The notes below the pieces were generated by a model that searched no databases, was not told where the DNA came from, and was given only the letters and a program-made list of their open reading frames with translations. Positions 1 to 7,337 of a stretch of 32,382 nucleotides of DNA are shown here, one piece after another. The position numbers were made by a program, and so were the translations under genes. Each line of letters opens with the position of its first letter. Position 1 is the first letter of the stretch. Source of the stretch: Candidatus Collierbacteria bacterium (GTDB taxonomy: Bacteria; Patescibacteriota; Microgenomatia; UBA1400; MFAQ01); assembly GCA_903873735.1 (NCBI GenBank), contig CAIQPO010000067.1, positions 1 through 32,382 on the forward strand, given 5' to 3'.

Positions 1-462
1 ATGCTTGAAGATATCCCACTTTCGGGTACAGTCGACCGAATAGACCAGATAAGTGAAAGTAGCAAAAGCGTCAGAGTAATCGACTACAAAACCGGTAAGC
101 CAAGATCAAGAAATGAAATCGAGGGCAACAACAAAAATTCCACTGGTGACTACAAACGACAGCTCGTTTTCTACAAACTACTTGCTCAGCTAGATAGCTC
201 ATTCCATTATCAGGTTACAGAAACCGAGATTGATTTTATCGAACCATACACCACCGGTGAATTTAAAAAGGAAAATTTCAATCCTTCAGACGATGAAGTT
301 GGTGAACTTAAAAAACTAATAAAAACTGTTTTTGGCAAAATCAGGAATCATAGCTTTGAAAAAACTACCGACACTAAGGTTTGTCAGAAGTGCCCCTTAG
401 TTGATCATTGCTATCCTGAAGGTTTAGACGAAGCAGCTTCATTTGGAGAAGAAGTTCTCTAA
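1..462 (+). CDS. C-terminal part of a RecB-like PD-(D/E)XK nuclease, probably the tail of a UvrD/AddB-type helicase (partial)
   Basis: Only the last 153 residues are in the window; the ATG at base 1 is an internal methionine, because the domain begins abruptly. The segment has the nuclease core order expected of RecB-family domains: a G-x-V-D-R-I-D strand near residues 9-15, the D-Y-K-T-G-K catalytic strand near residues 28-33, and a Q-x-x-x-Y-K motif near residues 54-59. A C-x-x-C-x5-C cluster near residues 128-137 resembles the iron-sulfur staple of AddB/Cas4-type nucleases. In such proteins this domain cuts DNA in double-strand-break processing and sits behind a superfamily 1 helicase, which would lie left of the window. 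The gene ends two bases before the stop codon of the convergent acyltransferase gene. Confidence 0.75.
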   Translation: MLEDIPLSGTVDRIDQISESSKSVRVIDYKTGKPRSRNEIEGNNKNSTGDYKRQLVFYKLLAQLDSSFHYQVTETEIDFIEPYTTGEFKKENFNPSDDEVGELKKLIKTVFGKIRNHSFEKTTDTKVCQKCPLVDHCYPEGLDEAASFGEEVL

Positions 463-464
463 TA

Positions 465-1214
465 CTATTTCCACACCCCTCTCATTTCCTCTGGAAGTGT
501 CAGTGCAAGTTTGTACATCAACTCTTCTACACTAGGATACACTTTTGGATCAGTCTGTGTGGTGACCTCACCCACAGATAATCGTACTCTTCTTCCAATA
601 TTTATAGTGTCTCGATCATACTTTCCTAAATAAGATACACCCACGGGGACATAAATTACCGGCGCTAGCATTCTACCTGCAGCCACTACGCCTGGTTGTG
701 CCAAAATCATCTCTCCTGTTTCGCTACGGTGTCCTTCTGGACTAATCATGAATCCAGTTGGGACTCCTTCTGACCTAAGTTGCTTAAGTCGTCGCATCAG
801 ATCCATATATGTAGATCTAGCTTGCTCTTCTGTATATCCATATTTTGGATTGTTTACCTGATACGACTGAATCACTCTAATTATTTCTACGCCACATTTT
901 TTTGCCATCTCCACCAAAAAAGAAAAACCTTTACTTTTGGGATCATCGGGATCAGTATGAGAAAAAGATGCTGGAGCAAGTAAATGCCTCGTGTGGTGCG
1001 GGTCAATCCTCTCAGCAATGTGTGCTGCTACTGCTGGATCGTTGTAGGAAATGTGATTGAAGTAAAGAATAAAGCTATACTCTCTATTCTCGTCTAAAAA
1101 TTCCCTTACTTCTGTGATTCTACTTTTTGTTTCGCTTCCAATCTCCGGGCAATAAAGCAAACGCGGCGTTCCGTCTAGTAATATTTTCCTGTTTAGGTCT
1201 TCAATACTAGCCAT
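465..1214 (-). CDS. PlsC-like 1-acylglycerol-3-phosphate acyltransferase family protein
   Basis: The 249-residue protein carries the two acyltransferase signatures: N-H-x4-D (H54 to D59, in F-N-H-I-S-Y-N-D) and P-E-G-H-R (residues 159-163), which bind and acylate a glycerolipid hydroxyl in the PlsC superfamily. There is no obvious membrane span, so it may be peripheral; the true acceptor cannot be told. A longer reading opens at a TTG at 1223, but the ATG at 1214 is preferred: an extended -10 element (TG-A-TATAAT, on the minus strand at 1232-1224) ends nine bases before it and overlaps the stop codon of the upstream alkyltransferase gene. The mRNA would then be leaderless or nearly so. It probably is also read through from the alkyltransferase gene. 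Confidence 0.8.
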   Translation of the reverse strand: MASIEDLNRKILLDGTPRLLYCPEIGSETKSRITEVREFLDENREYSFILYFNHISYNDPAVAAHIAERIDPHHTRHLLAPASFSHTDPDDPKSKGFSFLVEMAKKCGVEIIRVIQSYQVNNPKYGYTEEQARSTYMDLMRRLKQLRSEGVPTGFMISPEGHRSETGEMILAQPGVVAAGRMLAPVIYVPVGVSYLGKYDRDTINIGRRVRLSVGEVTTQTDPKVYPSVEELMYKLALTLPEEMRGVWK

Positions 1215-1224
1215 ATTCGCCAAA

Positions 1225-1551
1225 TTATATCAGTTTGAATTTATGCCGAATTTTCTCAAAATTTACACACTTTCCGTTTTCAAATCTGACACCCTCTCTT
1301 TCAAGCAGCTTAATTTTTTCAGTGATTTTTACACCCACAATCTCACCACAAAAACCTCCGATTTTGCCACTTGCAGATACTACTCTATGACAGGGTACCT
1401 TTGGAGCAAATGGATTCTCTCGCAGAGCATTTCCCACCGCCCTAGCTCCACCACCCACTACTTTAGCCAAATCTCCATAAGTAGTTACCTCTCCCTGACT
1501 CACCTCCATTAGTTTTGAGTACACTTTGCTTTGGAATTCACTCATTTTCAT
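1225..1551 (-). CDS. O6-alkylguanine-DNA alkyltransferase, DNA-binding domain protein (MGMT/ATL family)
   Basis: The 108-residue protein is the C-terminal domain of the Ogt/Ada/MGMT family alone, with the helix-turn-helix segment ending in R-A-V-G-N-A-L and the active-site motif P-C-H-R-V (C54). The cysteine is kept, unlike the alkyltransferase-like proteins that have tryptophan there, so real methyl transfer from O6-methylguanine is plausible. The N-terminal domain of full-length Ogt is missing. A TTG-started reading from 1569 would begin inside the T-tract of the upstream terminator; the ATG at 1551 is preferred, six bases after a TATGAT -10-like element (1563-1558). The ATG at 1545 is another option. 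The gene leads into the acyltransferase gene ten bases downstream. Confidence 0.85.
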   Translation of the reverse strand: MKMSEFQSKVYSKLMEVSQGEVTTYGDLAKVVGGGARAVGNALRENPFAPKVPCHRVVSASGKIGGFCGEIVGVKITEKIKLLEREGVRFENGKCVNFEKIRHKFKLI

Positions 1552-1561
1552 ACCTAAATCA

Positions 1562-1592
1562 TAAAACAAAAACCCACCCTAATAGGGTGGGT
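1562..1592 (-). terminator. Intrinsic terminator after the 1600-2091 gene
   Basis: A nine-base perfect stem (ACCCACCCT at 1572-1580 with AGGGTGGGT at 1584-1592) with a three-base loop is followed on the minus strand by TTTTTGTTTT. It ends transcription of the membrane-protein gene just before the alkyltransferase start. Confidence 0.9.
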
Positions 1593-1599
1593 AAATTCA

Positions 1600-2091
1600 T
1601 TACCAAGGCCTGTTCCATATCAGTGAGTACATGAGGAATATCCCTGTACCCACCAAGACAAAGGCGTAAAAGGTTCGAGAAAAGGCTGAAGTGGCTACTG
1701 CATCACGCACTGCCCGGAAGCTTCCGTATGTGCTGCAGTACAGTCTGTAGCAGACCTCTATCATGGCGATTGTGGCGAAGATGTGAACCGCAAACACCGA
1801 AATTAGGAAGGCAATCTTGAGGATAATCCCACCGCCTTCGGCCGGCGTGGAAATAAGCAATCCAAATGACACCACTGCCGCAAGCCAGAAGCTGATTTTG
1901 CCAAGAAACAGCCAATGTGATCGCTCCGACAGCCAATCATCATTCTCTCTTACCCAATTTCGTGCCCATCCCAAAATCCCCATGGAGTAGGGTAATGTAA
2001 GCAGGATAAAAATCATCGGGTCCTTGGTCGTGTGATACATCCAAGCACCCAAAAGGTACATTATCGAGTTGAAAATGAGTAGACACACCAT
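1600..2091 (-). CDS. Orphan membrane protein with about four spans
   Basis: I do not recognise this 163-residue protein. Four hydrophobic stretches are visible (about residues 2-17, 26-40, 65-82 and 87-107, with a further one near 140-158), separated by a charged W-A-R-N-W-V-R-E-N-D-D-W segment around residues 42-53. The start is well supported: GGGAG lies nine bases before the ATG. The gene is a single-gene transcript, with a TAGACA/TATAAT promoter upstream and a strong terminator downstream. Its base composition is visibly richer in G and C than the neighbouring methyltransferase region. It shares this build (private promoter, strong ribosome site, private terminator, no known family) with several other small genes in the window. 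Confidence 0.7.
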   Translation of the reverse strand: MVCLLIFNSIMYLLGAWMYHTTKDPMIFILLTLPYSMGILGWARNWVRENDDWLSERSHWLFLGKISFWLAAVVSFGLLISTPAEGGGIILKIAFLISVFAVHIFATIAMIEVCYRLYCSTYGSFRAVRDAVATSAFSRTFYAFVLVGTGIFLMYSLIWNRPW

Positions 2092-2160
2092 GGCAATCTA
2101 CTCCCTTCTAGTGGTTTTGGCACACATCAATCAATGTGCTGGCGGTCAAGCCTTTTCTGG

Positions 2161-2190
2161 ATTATATCCCATATTCAGTATAAATGTCTA
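2161..2190 (-). promoter_or_regulatory. Sigma70-type promoter for the 1600-2091 gene
   Basis: On the minus strand TAGACA (2190-2185) is followed after 18 bases by a perfect TATAAT (2166-2161). The transcript would start near 2154, about 60 bases before the ATG at 2091. Confidence 0.65.
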
Positions 2191-2214
2191 ATATATAGGG
2201 TCAGTAATTTACAC

Positions 2215-2239
2215 AAAAAACCTCTCCGAGGGAGAGGTT
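2215..2239 (-). terminator. Intrinsic terminator after the 2251-2505 gene
   Basis: CCTCTCC (2221-2227) pairs with GGAGAGG (2231-2237), extended by AA/TT, with a three-base loop; six U residues follow on the minus strand. Confidence 0.9.
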
Positions 2240-2250
2240 CATCAAATCGA

Positions 2251-2505
2251 TTACCCAGCTGAAAGGAGCCATGCTGTCAGAAACGCAGTGGCTGCTGCTG
2301 AAGAAATCAAACCAAGAACAGTAAGAATAATCACCAGGGTACCAGAAACGGTGACATCGCCGGTGCTCCGGCCTCTTACTGCTGCCACTGTCTGTGAAGC
2401 AGCCCACAGGATCATTTTGATCGTCATGGAGAAGAGGTTGCCAATGCCAAAGAAGAGGCAAATAGCAGCAATGAAATAGAGTAAGACCGAAATCCAGAGA
2501 TACAT
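2251..2505 (-). CDS. Small two-span membrane protein, orphan
   Basis: The 84-residue protein has two hydrophobic helices (about residues 3-34 and 53-81) joined by a short loop with R-G-R-S-T-G-D near residues 44-50, so both ends probably face the same side of the membrane. I recognise no family. The start is fixed by GGAGG four bases before the ATG. A textbook promoter (TTGAAA, 17-base spacer, TATACT) lies at 2580-2552 on the minus strand and a strong terminator directly follows the stop, so it is transcribed alone. A longer reading in another frame over the same bases (2201-2539) has no such signals and is rejected. Confidence 0.75.
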   Translation of the reverse strand: MYLWISVLLYFIAAICLFFGIGNLFSMTIKMILWAASQTVAAVRGRSTGDVTVSGTLVIILTVLGLISSAAATAFLTAWLLSAG

Positions 2506-2551
2506 ATGTCCTCCAATGGAATGTGCTTGATCGGGTCAATCGAACGTAACA

Positions 2552-2580
2552 AGTATATCACCCAGCCACAATATTTTCAA
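2552..2580 (-). promoter_or_regulatory. Sigma70 promoter for the 2251-2505 gene
   Basis: On the minus strand TTGAAA (2580-2575), a 17-base spacer and TATACT (2557-2552). Transcription would start near 2545, leaving a leader of about 40 bases with GGAGG. Confidence 0.75.
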
Positions 2581-2593
2581 TATATAGGATAAA

Positions 2594-3784
2594 TTACTCT
2601 AAAAAAGTAATGGCAAAGCCTTTCTTTCCAGCTCTACCTGTTCTTCCGATTCTGTGAACATAATCCTCATAGGTTGCAGGTTGGTCGTAGTTGATTACAT
2701 GAGTAATGTCTTTTACATCAATTCCGCGAGCAGCTACATCAGTGGCAATCATCACCTTGATGTCGTTATTCTTAAACAGCCTCAAAGCCTGCTCTCTTTG
2801 CGATTGGCGTTTATCACCATGAATAGCATCCACAGCAAAACCGTCTTTCTTAAGAGTTTCGGCTAGCTTTTCTACACCCCATTTGGTTCTTCCAAATACC
2901 AATGCTTTTGATACGTGTTCGCTTCTAAGCAAATCCTTGAGCACTCCAATTTTGTTTCCAGAAGTTTTAATAACGTTCTGTTCCACATTTTGTGAGGTTG
3001 CTCCAGTTTTTACTGAAATCTTCATCGGATTGGTCATAAACTCACGAGCGATGTTTTCTACTCTATCGTCAATAGTGGCAGAGAATAGGAGAGTTTGTCT
3101 CTCTCTTGGCACGAAAGATAATAGCTTGGTGATTTCTTTTACGAAACCCATATCAAGCATTCTGTCTACCTCATCGAGCACCACTGTCTTTACATCATCA
3201 AATCTCAACACTCTTCTAGTGTGCAAATCAGCGACTCTTCCTGGTGTTCCAATTATGATGTGATGAGTTTTTCTCAAATCAAAGATTTGTCTTTGAATAT
3301 TGGAGCCTCCTATAAGGAGCACTGTCCAAATACCCATACCTTCAGACACTTTTCTGAATTCATCTCTAATTTGTACAGCCAATTCTCTAGTTGGGGCAAG
3401 AATCAATGCTCTGTGATTGGGGTTTTGCAAGAGCTTCTGGACGATAGGCAAGGCAAAAGCCATTGTCTTACCGGTTCCAGTATCTGCAAGTCCAATCAAA
3501 TCACCACCCTTAATAGTTAAGGGTAATGTTTTGTCTTGAATAGGAGTTGGTTTTTCCAGTCCTAAGTGGGTAAGTCTTTCCAAAATCTTGGAATCAAGAC
3601 TGTGATCCGCAAACTGACTAACCACCATATCTTCGATGTCATCAGCTTCTACAGCTGGTTTTACAAACAGCCTAGGATCTAGAGCTTTAGGCGCAAACCT
3701 AGCTCTTCTTTGAATATTATGATTTTGGCCATGGCCAAAATTTCGTGGTCCATTTTGACCACCAAACCTTCTTGGTTTAAACAT
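2594..3784 (-). CDS. DEAD-box ATP-dependent RNA helicase
   Basis: All family motifs are present in order: Q motif (P-T-P-I-Q near residue 80), motif I A-D-T-G-T-G-K-T, Ia P-T-R-E-L-A, Ib T-P-G-R, motif II as D-E-V-D rather than D-E-A-D, III S-A-T, and VI H-R-I-G-R-T-G-R-A-G. The first 40 residues are basic, glycine/asparagine/arginine rich and probably bind RNA. The protein stops right after the second RecA-like domain, with no C-terminal RNA-binding tail. Such helicases unwind structured mRNA or rRNA, often in the cold. The leader (about 3785-3900) is long for this genome and can form a hairpin just before the ATG (3813-3792), with one mismatch, so post-transcriptional control is possible. 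Confidence 0.93.
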   Translation of the reverse strand: MFKPRRFGGQNGPRNFGHGQNHNIQRRARFAPKALDPRLFVKPAVEADDIEDMVVSQFADHSLDSKILERLTHLGLEKPTPIQDKTLPLTIKGGDLIGLADTGTGKTMAFALPIVQKLLQNPNHRALILAPTRELAVQIRDEFRKVSEGMGIWTVLLIGGSNIQRQIFDLRKTHHIIIGTPGRVADLHTRRVLRFDDVKTVVLDEVDRMLDMGFVKEITKLLSFVPRERQTLLFSATIDDRVENIAREFMTNPMKISVKTGATSQNVEQNVIKTSGNKIGVLKDLLRSEHVSKALVFGRTKWGVEKLAETLKKDGFAVDAIHGDKRQSQREQALRLFKNNDIKVMIATDVAARGIDVKDITHVINYDQPATYEDYVHRIGRTGRAGKKGFAITFLE

Positions 3785-3939
3785 TTTATAGTGGGGAGGA
3801 TATTGCCTCTCCAGATGTCCTTTAGAAAAATCAAGTAAGACAACTGGGAGCCGTCAAACAAGTGAGCATAAAATCGCTCGCTCTAAGAACAATATAGGGT
3901 ATTGTATCACAACATAATCAATATTTCAAAATTAGCCAC

Positions 3940-3962
3940 AAAAAACCGGGACTGGCCCGGTT
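3940..3962 (-). terminator. Intrinsic terminator after the 3971-4462 gene
   Basis: AACCGGG (3944-3950) pairs with CCCGGTT (3956-3962) around a five-base loop, followed by a U-rich run on the minus strand. Confidence 0.88.
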
Positions 3963-3970
3963 GATGATTA

Positions 3971-4462
3971 CTACACTTTTTCCAAATAACCCAGTTCCAC
4001 AAGCTGGTTGATCATCGCCTGCATTTCTTGGGTGATTTTGTCTTCGGCGTATGCCAAGGCATAGAGCTCTATGACAAATACCATGAGCATATTCTTGTGG
4101 TCGTACCACAGACTTTGATCCATCTGTGCCCTGGTAATGCCGTTTAGGTAGGTGATCAACATGTCTACCCGGGTGCTAATCGATGAGGCTTCGGGGATGG
4201 AGTTTCTAAACGGTTTGAGTGATACCCTTTCGCAAAAGGCGCGGATCGTAGCATTACTCTCGCATACTTCAGATTCCAAAAACGCCTTGCGAATGACCAT
4301 CAAGACTGCCGATGGAATTCCCCGGGCAAAGTCCTTTTGGATAATGAGTTTCAGAGGGGACTTTGTCCCATTGTTAACCAAACCAACACCACAATAATTA
4401 CATTGTGTATCTGTGATCTTGGCAGGTCCTCCACAGTTTGGGCAAAATACAGCGGTAAGCAT
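3971..4462 (-). CDS. Zinc-ribbon protein of unknown function
   Basis: The first 25 residues form a zinc ribbon with two C-x-x-C knuckles (C-P-N-C-G-G and C-N-Y-C-G). The remaining 135 residues look helical, contain no motif I recognise, and end in a compact helical stretch. The zinc ribbon suggests binding to nucleic acid or a protein partner, but no role can be assigned. The start is well fixed: AGGAG lies eight bases before the ATG. Upstream is an extended -10 element (TG-C-TATAAT, minus strand, hexamer 4512-4507) and downstream a strong terminator, so this is another singly transcribed small orphan gene. Confidence 0.7.
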   Translation of the reverse strand: MLTAVFCPNCGGPAKITDTQCNYCGVGLVNNGTKSPLKLIIQKDFARGIPSAVLMVIRKAFLESEVCESNATIRAFCERVSLKPFRNSIPEASSISTRVDMLITYLNGITRAQMDQSLWYDHKNMLMVFVIELYALAYAEDKITQEMQAMINQLVELGYLEKV

Positions 4463-4506
4463 AATGGCATCTCCTATTATGTTTGTCTAAAAGTGCACGT
4501 TTAGTT

Positions 4507-4533
4507 ATTATAGCATAGATTATAGGATGACAA
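4507..4533 (-). promoter_or_regulatory. Promoter of the zinc-ribbon gene
   Basis: Minus-strand TATAAT (4512-4507) preceded by TGC forms an extended -10; TTGTCA (4533-4528) lies 15 bases upstream as a weakly spaced -35. Confidence 0.55.
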
Positions 4534-4639
4534 ACAATAAAAAAGGGTGGGTTTGCCTTAAAACACAAGCTCCCGTATATGCTTATTACAAAAATAAACA
4601 AGTCAATCGAGGCATATATAATCGAATTAACTCAATACC

Positions 4640-5320
4640 ATGAAATATCACTACGACGAACTTAATCGAAATCCATTTGAGTCACACATGCTCGCAATTG
4701 ACTCAATTAAATCAAATACTAGTATTTTGGATATTGGATGTGCCACTGGTTATTTTGCTAAAGAGCTAGCTAAAAAGGGCTGTGAAACATATGGCGTTGA
4801 TAAGGATAGAATTGCCCTAAAAAAAGCTTCAAAATACTGTAAAGAAGTCATCCAGTGTGATCTAGACAATATCAAGATTTGCCACGCTCCCAAGAAACAC
4901 TTCGATTATGTTCTGATGCTTGATGTTTTAGAGCATCTTCAAAATCCAAAACTAGCTATTTCCCAAGTAGGAAAATTTTTGAAAAAAGATGGAAGATTGG
5001 TTGTTTCAGTTCCAAATATTGCTCATGCGTCTATAAGATGGGGTCTGCTTAAGGGAGATTTTGACTATACAAACACTGGAATTCTAGACTCTACCCATGT
5101 CCACTTCTACACCCTAAAAAGTATTTCCAGACTTCTTGAAAAGGAGGGGTTTAGGATATTGAAAATCAAACCCACAAACGGAATGTGCAAGGTTCCCTTC
5201 TTGTATAAAATTACCGATAGATTGCCAGCTACCTGGCAATACAAACTCGTCCAGAAATTTCCAAATTTATTTGCATACCAATTTATTATTATCTCTCGCC
5301 CAATCAAGCCCTTAAAGTGA
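4640..5320 (+). CDS. Class I SAM-dependent methyltransferase (UbiG-like)
   Basis: The 226-residue protein has the Rossmann methyltransferase core: motif I I-L-D-I-G-C-A-T-G-Y-F (residues 29-39), the acidic end of strand 2 in Y-G-V-D-K-D (about 52-57), and Y-V-L-M-L-D-V-L-E-H-L at motif IV (about 91-101). The D-V-L-E-H-L signature is typical of the family acting on small molecules or glycans; the substrate is unknown. A TATAAT at 4617-4622 precedes the ATG by 17 bases and there is no Shine-Dalgarno. The last four bases overlap the GTG start of the radical SAM gene, so the two are translated as a coupled pair. The pair is distinctly AT-rich. Confidence 0.85.
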   Translation: MKYHYDELNRNPFESHMLAIDSIKSNTSILDIGCATGYFAKELAKKGCETYGVDKDRIALKKASKYCKEVIQCDLDNIKICHAPKKHFDYVLMLDVLEHLQNPKLAISQVGKFLKKDGRLVVSVPNIAHASIRWGLLKGDFDYTNTGILDSTHVHFYTLKSISRLLEKEGFRILKIKPTNGMCKVPFLYKITDRLPATWQYKLVQKFPNLFAYQFIIISRPIKPLK

Positions 5321-6678
5321 AAAAAATTAAATTTTTGCTCATAAATGCTATAGATATCTCAAAGTCATTGCAAACTTCTCTGCCACCGCTCGGTCTTGGA
5401 TATTTGGCATCTTCTCTTAGAAGAAAATATGGTGAAAAACTAATTAAGTTTAAAATTATTGATCGTGATGTTCTACAAGAAATCCAAAATTTTAAACCAG
5501 ACCTCGTTGGGATTACCTGTGTTTCTCAAAATTATAACTATGCAAAAGAATACGCTCATGCCGCCAGGCGTTTCAAAGTACCAGTAATTATTGGTGGTAT
5601 TCATATTACCGTTCTACCAAACACCCTATCGAAGGATATGGATGTCGCAGTCCTGGGAGAAGGAGAAGAAACGATTCTAGACCTCTTTGATGTTTTCATC
5701 CAAACGCGAAAATTTTCTCCAAAAAATCTGAAAAGCATCAGAGGCATCGCATACAGAGACGCAGGAAAAATCATCCAAAATGAAAAAAGACCACCGATAT
5801 CCGACATGGACTCAATTCCACTCCCAGCAAGAGATTTAATGAAGATAGAAAAATGTACCCATGTGTTTTCATCAAGAGGTTGTCCTTATCGCTGCGTGTT
5901 TTGTGCCTCATCGAGATTTTGGAATAGTACCAGATTTTTTTCTGCAGAATATGTTGTCAAAGAAATTAAATACTTATACGAAAATTATGGTGTTAGGGAA
6001 ATCGACTTCTGGGATGACTTGTTTATTGTCAACCGCCAAAGGATAAAAAACATTATCAAGCTACTAAAAGAAGAAAACTTACTTGGAAAGCTTAGATTTA
6101 GCTGCGCAGTACGATCAAACCTGATAGATGAAAACATGGCATCACTACTTAAGGAACTTAATGTGAAGGGTGTATCGATGGGTCTAGAATCAGGGACACC
6201 TGAAATATTAAATTTCCTAAAAGGTCATACTGTAAAAATTGAGGATCACAAACGAGCAATTCGAATATTTAAAGAAAATGGAATAGAGCCTAGTGCCTCA
6301 TTTATTATTGGATCTCCTCAAGAGACAAGAGAACAAATAATGAATACCTTCAACTTCATCCGAGAGAGTAAACTAAGAGGTTTTGGGGTGTATGTCCTCA
6401 CACCACTACCGGGGACACCAATCTGGGATTACGCTAAAGAAAAAGGCTTTGTGGATGAGAAAATAGATTGGAGCAGATTGAATGTTGAGTTTATGGATAA
6501 TCATCAAGATGCAATTATTCTCTCAGAAACTCTTTCAAGGGACGAAATATATGAAATGATGCGCAAATTCAAAGCGGAGCAAAAACGAAGAGAAATTCTA
6601 GATTATGTAAAGCATCCAAAAAATATACTCCGTAAAGCATACCACCAGGCAAAAAAATATCTTTCTGTCAATTCCTAA
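5317..6678 (+). CDS. Cobalamin-binding-domain radical SAM protein
   Basis: The 453-residue protein has an N-terminal cobalamin-binding-like Rossmann domain (P-P-L-G-L-G-Y-L near residues 23-30, a G-G-I-H strand near 90-93, G-E-G-E-E-T near 111-116), then a radical SAM barrel with C189-x3-C193-x2-C196, which would hold the SAM-cleaving 4Fe-4S cluster. Further features include the G-L-E-S-G strand around residue 290 and P-L-P-G-T-P near 365. This is the BchE/MiaB-like B12-radical SAM architecture, whose members methylate or rearrange unreactive carbons. The usual D-x-H-x-x-G cobalamin ligand is not visible, so B12 may bind base-off or not at all. The GTG start overlaps the methyltransferase stop by four bases. 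Confidence 0.85.
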   Translation: MKKIKFLLINAIDISKSLQTSLPPLGLGYLASSLRRKYGEKLIKFKIIDRDVLQEIQNFKPDLVGITCVSQNYNYAKEYAHAARRFKVPVIIGGIHITVLPNTLSKDMDVAVLGEGEETILDLFDVFIQTRKFSPKNLKSIRGIAYRDAGKIIQNEKRPPISDMDSIPLPARDLMKIEKCTHVFSSRGCPYRCVFCASSRFWNSTRFFSAEYVVKEIKYLYENYGVREIDFWDDLFIVNRQRIKNIIKLLKEENLLGKLRFSCAVRSNLIDENMASLLKELNVKGVSMGLESGTPEILNFLKGHTVKIEDHKRAIRIFKENGIEPSASFIIGSPQETREQIMNTFNFIRESKLRGFGVYVLTPLPGTPIWDYAKEKGFVDEKIDWSRLNVEFMDNHQDAIILSETLSRDEIYEMMRKFKAEQKRREILDYVKHPKNILRKAYHQAKKYLSVNS

Positions 6679-6761
6679 GCAAAATTATCTTTATAAAAGT
6701 TCAACGCTATAGAAAATAATATGCTAATTAACACAGATTTAACTATATAAAGACCTATAGG

Positions 6762-6790
6762 TTGAAATTTAAGGATTTATATAGTATATT
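6762..6790 (+). promoter_or_regulatory. Sigma70 promoter for the 6844-7173 gene
   Basis: TTGAAA (6762-6767), a 17-base spacer and TATATT (6785-6790). The rest of the 165-base gap after the radical SAM gene is plain AT-rich sequence. Confidence 0.7.
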
Positions 6791-6843
6791 AATGTATCCT
6801 GAAAAATAAGTAGTACTTTAACCAAAAAAATGGGATTTAGACA

Positions 6844-7173
6844 ATGAGCACTGGAATCGAATATCTGCAAACTCACGCCCGGCTGAAGCAGGTTGCTATT
6901 AAAGAGCTAGGTGAAATGGCAATTGGAGGCCAGCCCTACTCATATTTCATGGGGCTTGCACGACAAACTTCGGAAGCCACGGGCATCAAAAACCCCAAAA
7001 TCATGCTCGCTATCACTTTCAAGCCTGGTATGAGCCCTGTCGGGACACCTGAAATCGTGTATCCTATTGCAGACTTCGAATGGGATGCATTCGTTGCTGA
7101 TATCAAATCCTACTGCGCCATGAACCCAACTGTCTGGGTAGTAGACGGTGATAAGTATACTGCCCCAATTTAA
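6844..7173 (+). CDS. Small soluble orphan protein
   Basis: I do not recognise this 109-residue protein. It has no signal peptide or membrane span; the N-terminal 50 residues look helical, followed by a strand-rich half with K-I-M-L-A-I-T-F and P-T-V-W-V-V-D-G-D. It is transcribed alone, from the promoter at 6762-6790 to the terminator at 7178-7220. A GGGA at about ten bases before the ATG is the only ribosome-site candidate. Its codon use is GC-richer than the radical SAM pair upstream. Confidence 0.65.
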   Translation: MSTGIEYLQTHARLKQVAIKELGEMAIGGQPYSYFMGLARQTSEATGIKNPKIMLAITFKPGMSPVGTPEIVYPIADFEWDAFVADIKSYCAMNPTVWVVDGDKYTAPI

Positions 7174-7177
7174 CCAA

Positions 7178-7220
7178 CCCCTTCAACAGAAGACCCTCTT
7201 CTCTTGAAGGGGATTTTTTT
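7178..7220 (+). terminator. Intrinsic terminator after the 6844-7173 gene
   Basis: CCCCTTCAA (7178-7186) pairs with TTGAAGGGG (7204-7212) around a 17-base loop, followed by ATTTTTTT. Confidence 0.88.
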
Positions 7221-7284
7221 GACATAATTTTCACTCACATAATACCAGTTATATAAATATACATTCCCAAATGAATTTACTAAC

Positions 7285-7309
7285 AAAAAATCTCTCGGCA
7301 AGCGAGAGA
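7285..7309 (-). terminator. Intrinsic terminator closing the second tRNA-linked segment
   Basis: On the minus strand TCTCTCG and CGAGAGA (7309-7303 and 7297-7291) form a stem with a five-base loop and are followed by six U residues (7290-7285). Confidence 0.88.
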
Positions 7310-7316
7310 CTTTTCA

Positions 7317-7337
7317 TTGTGACCCCGGCGGGATTCG
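7317..7337. repeat. Copy of the tRNA-Glu 3' end (21-bp direct repeat, copy 1)
   Basis: These 21 bases are identical to 7463-7483, which hold the last part of the tRNA-Glu T-arm and acceptor plus three flanking bases. The copies are 146 bases apart in the same orientation. Confidence 0.9.

Noticed and set aside
465-1223. TTG starts for the acyltransferase (1223) and the alkyltransferase (1569)
   Set aside because: ATG codons just downstream fit the -10 elements, and the TTG at 1569 lies inside a terminator U-tract.
2201-2539. 112-codon minus-strand frame over the small membrane protein
   Set aside because: It spans the terminator and the promoter of the 84-residue gene, which has a GGAGG site and a clear two-span pattern.
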